Below the pieces are notes generated by a model, which was not told where the DNA came from, ran no database searches, and saw only the letters and a list, made by a program, of their open reading frames with translations. A program made the position numbers and the translations under genes. Positions 32,036 to 39,900 of a stretch of DNA of 64,000 nucleotides are shown piece by piece; position 1 is the stretch's first letter, and every line of letters starts with the position of its first letter. Source of the DNA: a virus; the IMG/VR virus record IMGVR_UViG_3300017755_000004, positions 1-64,000 of that record; one strand, given 5' to 3'.

Positions 32036-32188
32036 ATGCATGAATCAACTCTAGATCTCTTCTGTGATGATAACAACTCAGATGAAGATAATCATATCTT
32101 TGCAGAAGAATTCGCTGCTAGTTTAGAAGAACGTGCTGCATTCTATGAAGTTACTGTAGACTACTACATGGAAGAGTTTCTAACATAA
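32036..32188 (+). CDS. Small acidic protein of unknown function
   Basis: The protein has 50 aa: MHESTLDLFCDDNNSDEDNH, then a Glu-rich helix. The frame is open much further upstream (to 31799), but only as a shadow of the previous gene. ATG 32036 is 5 bp after its stop. Function unknown. Confidence 0.55.
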   Translation: MHESTLDLFCDDNNSDEDNHIFAEEFAASLEERAAFYEVTVDYYMEEFLT

Positions 32189-32219
32189 ACTGATTCAGCC
32201 GACCGTGGACGATTCGCGA

Positions 32220-32263
32220 ACTGTCACATGGTAGCATGTCAGGGGTCGGTGCTGCTGTAGGAT
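32220..32263 (+). promoter_or_regulatory. Box + 29 bp + -10 promoter
   Basis: ACTGTCACAT (32220-32229) lies 29 bp before TAGGAT (32258-32263). ATG 32287 follows 23 bp later. Confidence 0.5.
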
Positions 32264-32286
32264 GACTTCAGTTGAGAGAAAAACCA

Positions 32287-32454
32287 ATGTGGGATGAGAT
32301 TCAGGACATGATGGGAGAGATCTTTGATATGGGAGATGTCACCGATGACATCCCGTCCATCCTCTCGTTTGATTGTGACATTGACGACAGAGACGCCATG
32401 CCTCTGGACATGCAAGACGACATTGAGAAGGAAGACCCTCTGCTGGACGATTGA
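32287..32454 (+). CDS. Very acidic small protein
   Basis: The protein has 55 aa from ATG 32287 (a TTG at 32272 would add 5): MWDEIQDMMGEIFDMGD, ending EKEDPLLDD. Nearly a third of residues are D/E, which suggests a DNA mimic or a partner of a basic protein, but there is no direct evidence. Function unknown. Confidence 0.6.
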   Translation: MWDEIQDMMGEIFDMGDVTDDIPSILSFDCDIDDRDAMPLDMQDDIEKEDPLLDD

Positions 32455-32457
32455 CGA

Positions 32458-32500
32458 ACTGTCACCCTAGCGTGGCACAGCACTCAAAATCCTCTATTGT
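32458..32500 (+). promoter_or_regulatory. Box + 28 bp + -10 promoter
   Basis: ACTGTCACCC (32458-32467) lies 28 bp before TATTGT (32495-32500). A second box-like CGTGGCACAG is at 32471-32480. The -10 is only 6 bp from ATG 32507 but 33 bp from the in-frame ATG 32534. Confidence 0.45.
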
Positions 32501-32506
32501 AGACAC

Positions 32507-32740
32507 ATGAACAAATTCAAAGATCCCTGCACCATGGCACTTGAGACTGATGAGGTTCTGATGAACATTCATAACCCCTACGTGGCAAACCTCGTAGAGA
32601 TGGGATACGATCGTGCCGACTGTGAGATGGTCGCCGCTGCTGGTCGTGATGCCTCATACCCTCGCACGATCTACGGTCGCACCTTTGAGACTAAAGCAGA
32701 ATACGATGAGGCACTCGCAGACTACCTGAACGGTCTGTGA
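32507..32740 (+). CDS. Small protein of unknown function
   Basis: The protein has 77 aa from ATG 32507, or 68 aa from ATG 32534 (MALETDEVLMNIHNPYV). The promoter position favours the shorter form, or a leaderless mRNA. It is helical, with GYDRADCEMVAAAGRDASYP. It lies in the more GC-rich island. Function unknown. Confidence 0.65.
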   Translation: MNKFKDPCTMALETDEVLMNIHNPYVANLVEMGYDRADCEMVAAAGRDASYPRTIYGRTFETKAEYDEALADYLNGL

Positions 32741-32750
32741 CGATCCACAA

Positions 32751-32794
32751 GGTGGCACACAACTGGTTGTGCTGCCTCTCATCCCCTGTATTAT
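32751..32794 (+). promoter_or_regulatory. Box + 29 bp + -10 promoter with hairpin
   Basis: GGTGGCACAC (32751-32760) lies 29 bp before TATTAT (32789-32794). CACAAC-TG-GTTGTG overlaps the box. ATG 32823 follows 28 bp later. Confidence 0.65.
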
Positions 32795-32822
32795 AAAGAA
32801 GTCAACCAAACCGACACCAAAC

Positions 32823-33149
32823 ATGCGTAAGATTGAAACCCAGATGAACGCTGCCATCACAGCGAACAAGAACTGGAGCAACGCTAACACTCAAGTTGTC
32901 ACCGAAGGCACCATCTCCACTGTGTATCTTCATGGTAACAAGATTGCAAAGGTTGGTGATGATTTTGTCACTGTATTTGATGGAGGTTGGCAGTCTAACA
33001 CCACCAAGTCTCGTTTGAATGCTATCATCAACGAGTTCTGCAATTCATTCACTGACGGTGTATTTCAGAAGGACTATCAGTGGTTCATTCGTGACAACAA
33101 AGTTGTTCATGATTTCGTTAACGGATTCACATTTTGTGAGTACGCTTAA
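32823..33149 (+). CDS. Conserved phage-type small protein (VYLHGN / GGW motifs)
   Basis: The protein has 108 aa from ATG 32823. STVYLHGNKIAKV, then FDGGWQSNTTKSRLNAI, is a motif pair found in a widespread family of small phage proteins of unknown function. It has its own promoter module and a strong terminator, so it is expressed as a single-gene unit. Confidence 0.7.
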   Translation: MRKIETQMNAAITANKNWSNANTQVVTEGTISTVYLHGNKIAKVGDDFVTVFDGGWQSNTTKSRLNAIINEFCNSFTDGVFQKDYQWFIRDNKVVHDFVNGFTFCEYA

Positions 33150-33153
33150 GTGA

Positions 33154-33176
33154 GAGGGGTATATCCCCTCTTTTTT
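33154..33176 (+). terminator. Rho-independent terminator
   Basis: GAGGGG (33154-33159) and CCCCTC (33165-33170) around TATAT, followed by six T (33171-33176). Confidence 0.9.
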
Positions 33177-33229
33177 ATTGTCTCCACTAAGTAACACTAA
33201 CTGGTCGGCTGCCTGTGGACGATCGCCCT

Positions 33230-33273
33230 AGTGGCACACAAGACCTAGCATCACCTCTCACAGCCCCTATAAT
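33230..33273 (+). promoter_or_regulatory. Box + 29 bp + -10 promoter
   Basis: AGTGGCACAC (33230-33239) lies 29 bp before TATAAT (33268-33273). ATG 33297 follows 23 bp later. Confidence 0.7.
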
Positions 33274-33296
33274 AAGGACATCAAGCGAACCACACC

Positions 33297-33491
33297 ATGA
33301 CACGATCAAAAGCAATCTCATCACTGATCTCCATGTTCTGTGAGAAGAATGACCAGACTGAAGCACCCCTCTGGTTAGTAGAGTTGTATCACCGCTCCTC
33401 TGATCACGACCTGTGCCTCATGCTGATCAACTGGTCTAAGTCCTATCCTCAGGGATGGAATCGTTTCGGTTACTATCCCATGGGAGTGTGA
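33297..33491 (+). CDS. Small protein of unknown function
   Basis: This 64-aa helical protein starts MTRSKAISSLISMFCEKNDQ and continues with LWLVELYHRSSDHDLCLMLI. It is monocistronic between two promoter modules. Function unknown. Confidence 0.65.
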   Translation: MTRSKAISSLISMFCEKNDQTEAPLWLVELYHRSSDHDLCLMLINWSKSYPQGWNRFGYYPMGV

Positions 33492-33501
33492 CAGGCAGGG
33501 A

Positions 33502-33545
33502 ACTGTCCCCAGAACCCCTAGATCCCTAGGGTGACCGACTAGAAT
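33502..33545 (+). promoter_or_regulatory. Box + 29 bp + -10 promoter
   Basis: ACTGTCCCCA (33502-33511) lies 29 bp before TAGAAT (33540-33545). ATG 33571 follows 25 bp later. The 14-base stretch GACCGACTAGAATT around the -10 is repeated exactly at the 33985-34028 promoter. Confidence 0.6.
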
Positions 33546-33570
33546 TTAAAAGAACAAACGAACCGACACC

Positions 33571-33834
33571 ATGCGATTCAAGATCAACACCGATCAATCC
33601 AGTTCAGTTGACACGCTCAAGGTCAATCCTATCACAGGAACCGCTCGCGTCACCTGGAAATCTCGCGATAATTATGAGAGCTGTGAGTATCGCTGCACCA
33701 AGGTATCACGCCGTAAGATCCTCGCCCTGATGCTGGATTCTGATCGTTCCCTCGGACGATGGGTCAACCGCCATGCACAGTGGAAAGACTACGTTATCAA
33801 GAGCGGTCGCATTCACTCCATTCGCTTTAACTGA
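33571..33834 (+). CDS. Small basic protein of unknown function
   Basis: The protein has 87 aa and a KTSC-like beginning: MRFKINTDQSSSVDTLKVNP, then GTARVTWKSRDNYESCEYRC, then a helix and IHSIRFN. It is basic and beta-rich, so it may bind nucleic acid. Function unknown. Confidence 0.65.
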   Translation: MRFKINTDQSSSVDTLKVNPITGTARVTWKSRDNYESCEYRCTKVSRRKILALMLDSDRSLGRWVNRHAQWKDYVIKSGRIHSIRFN

Positions 33835-33836
33835 TC

Positions 33837-34010
33837 ATGCAACGTACAGGATTTTTCATTCATAGCGACAACCCCTCCCCTCTGATGACTAAGGTCATGG
33901 AGAACATCCAACGCCAGCACCTAGCAGAGACCGAACGTCGCCAGCGTATCAGAGCAGGACTTGAGCCAGGTGGACAGTGGACGACCTGGCACATCAGCGA
34001 CAGACATTGA
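33837..34010 (+). CDS. Small basic protein of unknown function
   Basis: The protein has 57 aa: MQRTGFFIHSDNPSPLMTKV, then an Arg-rich helix (HLAETERRQRIRAG). It starts 2 bp after the previous stop. The next promoter box lies inside its 3' end. Function unknown. Confidence 0.6.
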   Translation: MQRTGFFIHSDNPSPLMTKVMENIQRQHLAETERRQRIRAGLEPGGQWTTWHISDRH

Positions 34011-34028
34011 CCGCTGACCGACTAGAAT
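33985..34028 (+). promoter_or_regulatory. Box + 29 bp + -10 promoter
   Basis: CCTGGCACAT (33985-33994), inside the preceding gene, lies 29 bp before TAGAAT (34023-34028). ATG 34059 follows 30 bp later. Confidence 0.65.
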
Positions 34029-34058
34029 TCTTACATACCAAACAACACAGGACACAGC

Positions 34059-34280
34059 ATGAACGGATGGGCAAACCACGCAACATGGAACGTCGCTCTT
34101 TGGATCGGCAACGATGAGATGATCTATCGCCACGCCAAAGAAAACCAGAACCTCGGTTACCGCAAGTGGGCAAAGCGTTTCATTGACGAGTTCGGTGAGT
34201 ACATCACAGGCGACGGCATCTCCTGGTTGTCTGACGATGTAGACACCGACGAGATGGATGCCATGCTCGCAGAACTCTAA
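34059..34280 (+). CDS. DUF7249-like phage protein
   Basis: The protein has 73 aa. MNGWANHATWNVALWIGNDE is the hallmark beginning of a widespread small phage family (DUF7249, as I recall it). The rest is helical and acidic. It has its own promoter. Function unknown. Confidence 0.7.
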   Translation: MNGWANHATWNVALWIGNDEMIYRHAKENQNLGYRKWAKRFIDEFGEYITGDGISWLSDDVDTDEMDAMLAEL

Positions 34281-34331
34281 GGGCACACGCCCACACCCTG
34301 ACCCCTTCGCTATCCTTCTATGACCTACAGC

Positions 34332-34493
34332 ATGAGCACCGACATCCAGACTTATCGCATCGTCTGGACACTGAACAACGGCACAGCAGAGGGAGGGCAT
34401 CCCATCGGGTCGTCTGCCTTCGCTATCGCTGGACAGATGGCAGAACTCTGGCATGATGAGGCAGTCGCCGCCATCCCTACCTTTGAGGACTGA
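34332..34493 (+). CDS. Small protein of unknown function
   Basis: The protein has 53 aa from ATG 34332 (MSTDIQTYRIVWTLNNG). ATG 34320 would add 4 residues but overlaps the likely promoter region (TATCCT 34311-34316). It ends 4 bp before the HicA-like gene. Function unknown. Confidence 0.6.
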   Translation: MSTDIQTYRIVWTLNNGTAEGGHPIGSSAFAIAGQMAELWHDEAVAAIPTFED

Positions 34494-34497
34494 GGAC

Positions 34498-34683
34498 ATG
34501 AAGCACAGAAAATCTCTCACCGTTCTCATGAAATCTTATGGGTTCTCCCTAGAGCGTGAAAGCAAGCACCTAGTCTGGAGGAATGCCGAGCGGGTGATGA
34601 TCACCACTAGCAGCACACCATCAGACATCAACGCCATCCGACAGGTAGAGCGACAGATCAGACGCAAACTCGCTGCAGTCTAG
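34498..34683 (+). CDS. HicA-like dsRBD-fold small protein
   Basis: The protein has 61 aa. LTVLMKSYGFSLERESKHLV, then WRN...RVMITTSSTPSD and a C-terminal basic helix (RQVERQIRRKLAAV), fits the HicA/YcfA layout: beta-hairpin, Lys-His, strands, helix. His in SKHLVW sits where the HicA catalytic His lies. No HicB antitoxin gene is adjacent, so it may be an orphan RNA-binding protein rather than a toxin. Confidence 0.55.
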   Translation: MKHRKSLTVLMKSYGFSLERESKHLVWRNAERVMITTSSTPSDINAIRQVERQIRRKLAAV

Positions 34684-34694
34684 CACAGTATGAC

Positions 34695-34710
34695 ACCCCC
34701 TTCGGGGGGT
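34695..34710 (+). terminator. Hairpin terminator
   Basis: ACCCCC-TTCG-GGGGGT (34695-34710) is a strong GC hairpin 11 bp after the HicA-like stop. It is followed by TAATCC rather than a T tract. Confidence 0.6.
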
Positions 34711-34824
34711 TAATCCAAAAAACCCATACTACCCTAACCTACAAAGGTTCCCAAACGCCCGAAAGAATCTCCATCCATATAAAAAATTTTTACCCCATAA
34801 AATTCTCGTAAAACCTCCGATTGC

Positions 34825-34832
34825 TATATAAG
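34825..34832 (+). promoter_or_regulatory. Possible -10 element
   Basis: TATATAAG lies 19 bp before ATG 34852 in an AT-rich gap. No -35 or box of the repeated type is seen. Confidence 0.35.
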
Positions 34833-34851
34833 TCAGTTTCATATAAACATT

Positions 34852-35031
34852 ATGAGTGTAGCAAATATTCATCTAAATTTATCAGAGCATGAGATGGATG
34901 TCATGTTGAACGCCCTAGAGATCGCGATTGAAAACGCTGATGAATATGAGGCAAGTGAGTACGAGGAAGTATTATTTCATGTACAGAGAAAGCTTGACGA
35001 AGAGTACGACCTTGGTGTAGAATTAGATTAG
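34852..35031 (+). CDS. Small acidic protein of unknown function
   Basis: This 59-aa helical acidic protein starts MSVANIHLNLSEHEMDVMLN. It starts a new transcription unit before the glutaredoxin gene (13-bp gap). Function unknown. Confidence 0.65.
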   Translation: MSVANIHLNLSEHEMDVMLNALEIAIENADEYEASEYEEVLFHVQRKLDEEYDLGVELD

Positions 35032-35044
35032 TTCATTTATCAAA

Positions 35045-35281
35045 ATGCCTTATACAGTATACACACGAAGTAATTGCCCGTATTGCGATAACGTTAAAAA
35101 AGTTCTCGCAGGGATTGGCGAATCTTATATGGAAGTAACGTTAAATCGCGATTTTACCCGAGAACAATTTACAGGTAAGTTTGGATATGGGAGTACATTT
35201 CCCAGAGTTCTAAAGGACGGTAAGCTTATCGGAGGATGTAGCGAGACTATTACACAACTAAGAAATGAGGGAAAAATCTAA
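35045..35281 (+). CDS. grx: Glutaredoxin
   Basis: The protein has 78 aa. It has the CPYC active site (Cys11, Cys14), TFPRVL with the cis-Pro, and GGCSET near the C-terminus (GGxxD-like, with Cys in the usual position). It reduces disulfides and donates electrons to ribonucleotide reductase, supporting dNTP synthesis during infection. The size is typical of phage glutaredoxins. It overlaps the next ATG by 1 bp. Confidence 0.9.
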   Translation: MPYTVYTRSNCPYCDNVKKVLAGIGESYMEVTLNRDFTREQFTGKFGYGSTFPRVLKDGKLIGGCSETITQLRNEGKI

Positions 35282-35478
35282 TGTCAACTAAGAAATGGTA
35301 TGTACGTGAGACAAACTCTTCACGGTATGTGAGTGAACCTTATATTTACTGGACAGAGGGTTCTAATATACAGACATGGACAACTGAGATCTCCAAAGCG
35401 CGAGCCTGGCGGACTAAAAAAGAAGCCACAGCGTTTATCTCTGAGGCACTAGGTAGAGGAGAAGTACATGGCGAATGA
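35281..35478 (+). CDS. Small protein of unknown function
   Basis: This 65-aa, Trp-rich protein starts MSTKKWYVRETNSSRYVSEP, likely a small beta-sheet then a helix (KARAWRTKKEATAFISEAL). It overlaps its neighbours by 1 and 11 bp. Function unknown. Confidence 0.6.
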   Translation: MSTKKWYVRETNSSRYVSEPYIYWTEGSNIQTWTTEISKARAWRTKKEATAFISEALGRGEVHGE

Positions 35479-35656
35479 AGAGTACTTTGACTTTGAGGAA
35501 GTACTAGAGCGCATAAATAATCTGGAGATTGTAGTAGCAAGACTCGTCAATCCAGAGTTGACATATAAAAGACCTGGAACAGAAGAGTATGAGAAACTAA
35601 CTGACACCCTGGACTATTTGCATAACAAAGTATCAGAACTAGAGAGAAATGAGTAA
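35468..35656 (+). CDS. Small coiled-coil protein
   Basis: The protein has 62 aa: MANEEYFDFEEVLERINNLE, then LTDTLDYLHNKVSELERNE. It has two heptad-like helices. It overlaps the structural gene that follows by 8 bp. Function unknown. Confidence 0.6.
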   Translation: MANEEYFDFEEVLERINNLEIVVARLVNPELTYKRPGTEEYEKLTDTLDYLHNKVSELERNE

Positions 35657-36659
35657 CACCGTAGTTTATAGTGCTTTTAATGGATTTCCTGGATCACAGG
35701 ACACCTACGATGATGATTCTGGTGCAGAGATTCCGATTCTTCCTGATGTTAACCTTTACAATAGTTTTAACTTTGAACTGAAGGCAACTAGTGTAGCAGC
35801 TCGTAGTCCTACGACTCAAGATGAGGGTGCAGGCGATTATAGTAGAAGTAGTAATTTCAGAACCACAGGTGTTAGAAATGGATCTAGCACTGGTGCTCCT
35901 AATGGTGGTAATTACTATAATGGTATTCATGTCGCACGAATCCCGACAAGAATGTATTGGGTAGACGACCAAGGACCAGAGGGCAATGCAATTTGCCAAA
36001 GTGAGATTGGTGATTGGTTTACCCGTGATGTATTAGCGAAACCTGATGGTCAAGGTGGTGGTGTAGAGTTTATTGAAAATGCTGCTCCTGCTGGTACGTT
36101 CCTGTTTACATTTAACACCAGTTCAGATGGTGGGGGAGATTTGCAGGAAGATAGTCATTCGTTTACAGTAAATAATTGGAACACTCTTTCAGTTAAGGGT
36201 GGATATAATGCTTCAGTATTTTGCCGTAACGAGTTTGGTTATACCAATGATTATGAAGGCGGTACATATGAAGTCAAGAGTCTATATGAACTTCCTGAGA
36301 AGTTTGATAATTTATATAAATTTATTCCCGACCAACGAGAGTTCACCACCCTTACATTTAAAATTAAAGTAGATTGGGCACTTGCTGTACACTATGGTGC
36401 ATATCAAGCTTCCATTAGTTCATCACAGCAAAATTCAGTCTTATCAGACATGGGATATAACAGTTCTGGAGCAACTGGAACTGATACACATGTTATTACT
36501 CATGTAGTAAATAATAGTAATAACGATTATAATAAAATTTTGAATGATTTGTTAAACGATAGGCAGAGAACACCAGAAGAACAACGAAAACGTTATAATC
36601 AAACGTTCGTAGAAACTTCTGCTAATATGCAAATTACTACTCCTTCAAAGATACAATAA
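35649..36659 (+). CDS. Putative virion structural protein
   Basis: The protein has 336 aa: MSNTVVYSAFNGFPGSQD, then Ser/Gly/Asn-rich beta segments (NFRTTGVRNGSSTGAPNGGN, VARIPTRMYW, FLFTFNTSSDGGG). The C-terminus is helical and charged (RTPEEQRKRYNQTF). Its stop overlaps the PAAR gene (TAATGA). Position beside the spike tip and adhesin suggests it is a tail or baseplate part. No family recognised. Confidence 0.6.
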   Translation: MSNTVVYSAFNGFPGSQDTYDDDSGAEIPILPDVNLYNSFNFELKATSVAARSPTTQDEGAGDYSRSSNFRTTGVRNGSSTGAPNGGNYYNGIHVARIPTRMYWVDDQGPEGNAICQSEIGDWFTRDVLAKPDGQGGGVEFIENAAPAGTFLFTFNTSSDGGGDLQEDSHSFTVNNWNTLSVKGGYNASVFCRNEFGYTNDYEGGTYEVKSLYELPEKFDNLYKFIPDQREFTTLTFKIKVDWALAVHYGAYQASISSSQQNSVLSDMGYNSSGATGTDTHVITHVVNNSNNDYNKILNDLLNDRQRTPEEQRKRYNQTFVETSANMQITTPSKIQ

Positions 36660-36964
36660 TGAGAGCCGCAAGTACAATTGGTCACGTATACTTAAATCGT
36701 TGCAACACTCCTGTGCAAGCAACCGGGGCTTTTAATGTCTTTATAAATGGCAGGTCAGCAAGTAGGATCTCTGATGTCACAGCACCATACTTAGAGATTG
36801 TTCCTTGCCCCAAGTGTTGTACGACTCATGTTGCACCTGTGATTACATCATCGCCAAAAATATTTACTAATGTACTAGGTGCTGAACGTCTGGGTGATCT
36901 AGCATTAGGTATCACCGGCACATTTCCAATTATTGTAGGATCGCCTAATGTGTTTATGATATGA
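36659..36964 (+). CDS. PAAR-domain baseplate spike tip protein
   Basis: The protein has 101 aa. FNVFINGRSASRISDV, then a Cys/His cluster (PCPKCCTTHVAPV) and ITGTFPIIVGSPNVF, is the PAAR fold: repeated glycine turns, metal ligands and VGSPNV. PAAR tips sharpen the gp5/VgrG needle and bind one metal. Here it is 28 kb from the gp5-like gene. It overlaps the next gene by 4 bp. Confidence 0.8.
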   Translation: MRAASTIGHVYLNRCNTPVQATGAFNVFINGRSASRISDVTAPYLEIVPCPKCCTTHVAPVITSSPKIFTNVLGAERLGDLALGITGTFPIIVGSPNVFMI

Positions 36965-39900
36965 GAAAGCACCATCACGAACCATATAGTAATCAAAATA
37001 GATTAATCCCCAAGGATCGCCGTGTCGCCTTGGGGAAGACTCATCCTGTTGATTACTATAATGTGAGTGCTCAAGATATTGCTGTAGGACAAGTTGCCTC
37101 TGGTAGTGCTTTTGCTAATCCAAACAATCCTCCCTCAGGGGCAGGGGCGGGAGAAGGTGGAGCACCTGGGTCTATTGAGAATCTAGTAAAGTCAATCAAT
37201 TCAATTCTTGTATCTCCTTCATCAATTGATGTAGTTGAAGATGAAGCAAAAACATTTTTATTATCTACTGAGGTTAATGTAAATAGACTTAATGTAGATT
37301 TACTAACATTTCAGTGGCAGAAAAAAGTATCTGGTGGGTCATTTACTGATATTGCTGGTGAAACAAACCCTACATTTACAGTTGGATCTGGAGTAACAGT
37401 AGCAGCAGACAATAATGATGAATATCGTTGTCAAGTTTTTCATGTAGATGCAGTTACATCTCCAAAGGATTCAAACAGTGCGACATTAACTGTGACTAGA
37501 AAGATAGAGATCACTACACAACCAATTTTGGGAATTGTTATCCCACAGGGATCTCCAAAAACTTTTGAAGCAGTTGCCACAATTACTAGTGGCACCTTTG
37601 ATTTTCAATGGCAGGTTAAGTTATCAGGAACAACTTTATTCACAGATATTGTCGGTGCTAATGGCACAGGACAATCTAGTGGGTCTACGGTGTCATATAC
37701 GACATCAAATCAAAGTACTGACAATAATGGTGATCAATATAGAGTTATTTTTAGTAATTCTAATGCACCTGATACCACTAGCAGTGCAGTTACCATGGCA
37801 GTCAGTGGTGCTGACTTTAGAATCCAACCAGCACTCAATGGTGTTGAGTTCTGGAGTTTTGAAAAAGATGGTTCTTTAGTATTTGATCCATCTACTGCTA
37901 CTGATTATAGCATTACATCATTAGAAAATGATCGTAGTAAGATTAGTACTCACCTTTGGGGTCAGGGTAGATGTGATACTAAGGGTGGATACACTGATGC
38001 AGACATTCCTATTTCTGGTGCCGATGTTCTAGCACTTAAAATGAATGCAGGGGGTGGTGCAGCAGGATCATCAGACTCTGGACGCTATGCAGAGGCAGGA
38101 GGAGGGTATGCAGGTATCTTTGATACTTCGGTATCACATGCTAATGCTCTTGCCATTGCAGGCGGTGCTGGTGGTTCTAGTCTTAACACGTCATCTACTT
38201 GTGGAGGTAGTCAGCAACCAATCCAATATGCTTACTCTTATCAACAATCATATCAAAGTACCTGTTATCAAACAATTGACAATAGTGTTACTAAAAGTGG
38301 TAGTTGGGCTCACTCATATGATAATGCGAACCGAAGAGATGCATATTTAGCGTGGTACGGCAATACCAGTGTCATATACACTGTCGCTCCACCTTCAAGA
38401 TATTATATTATTGGATTTGATAGTCCTATGCCTAGCAGCAACTATATTTTGCAGATAAGTACAAATGGTTGTACTGCCGGTGGTGGTCTCTGTCCTGGGT
38501 TTAGTCCTGATTATTCACAAATAACTAGAACTTCGGCATGGATGGTTCTGGCATTCCGTAGAAATGATGCTGGAAATTATAGAAGTTTTGTTTCTACTGT
38601 TTATTGGACTATTACTCATCAAGATACACGAACAATTTCATATCCATGTACACAGTATTATACTGTGCAAGGATCTTATCCTCATACTGGAACTGCAAAA
38701 GTTACTGGTGGTGCAGGCGGTGGTACAACAGGGTCTGATGGATTTAGTAGTACATCATCAGTAATTTCTGCTAAAGGGGGATATGGTGCTACTCAATCAT
38801 TAGGAGGAACAGGTGGTAGCACATCATCTGGGGGTAGTACTAATGGTAAGAATGGTTCTACTCTATCAGGTGGAAGAGGAGGAAATAATTCTGGATCATA
38901 CGCTGCTGCCGGAGGCGGTGGTGGTGGAGGAGGATATTATGGTGGCGGTGGCGGTGCTGGTGGATATGATGGGTATAATGGAAGCAGTAATCCTGGTAGA
39001 GGACCACAATCTGGTGGTGGTGGTGCAGGAGGAGCTGGTTTTATTCATTCTACTGCAACTGGAACTACTGGAGTGTTTGGTGGATCTAGTCATCCTAATC
39101 GTGGTAGTGCTGGTAATGCACAGCAGAATTCTAGGATTGTAATTGAAGCATCATTTATTGATATAACTACTCAACCAAGTTCTGTTGTTTTGCAATCAGG
39201 AACAGCAACTTTTAATGTTGTAGCAACAGTTAGTGGTATTTCTGGACAGACAGTTTCATATCAGTGGCAAAAGCGAGGATCTGGACAAAATGCATTCTCT
39301 GATATTCGTGGTGCTACAAGTGCAAGTTACACCACACCAACACTAACAAATTCTAATAATAACGATAGGTATCGTTGTAAACTTGAAAATAATTTCTGTG
39401 CTAGTAAAATTACAGAAGAAGTTGTGACATTGTTCACATCTTCTGGTTCACAGACATATACTATTACACAAACTGGTTCAACTACTATTCCAGTTCCTGA
39501 TAGTGCAACTGAGTTTACTTATGCTATATGGGGTGCTGGGGGTGAAGGCACTGGTGAATGCCCCACAGGAAGTTTTAGTGGGGGTACAGGCGCACATGCT
39601 AGGGGCACAGTGCTGCTCACAGGAAGTTATGCTCCTGGTGAATATGATACCAATAGTATACGTGTATTTGTGGGTGCTTCTGGTCAGGGTTCACCTAATG
39701 GTCAAGCAGGATATGGTGCTGGTCGTGGTGGTCAAGGATCTGATATTTATTATCAGCAGGATCACGTAATCGTAGGTGGAGGCGGTGGTGCTGGTCAGAA
39801 TGGACAAGGTGGATATGGTGGTGTAGCGGGTTCTGGTAGTGGTGGTGTTGGTAGCGGTCCTAACAATGGTTTTGCCGGTGGTGGCAACTCTGGTGGATCG

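Noticed and set aside
34282-34316. Box-like GGCACA before the gene at 34332
   Set aside because: The nearest -10-like TATCCT is at 23 bp, not 29, and the spacing rule of the other copies is broken.
33921-34529. 202-aa minus-strand ORF in the GC-richer island
   Set aside because: It crosses three + genes and a promoter module and reads like antisense of coding DNA.
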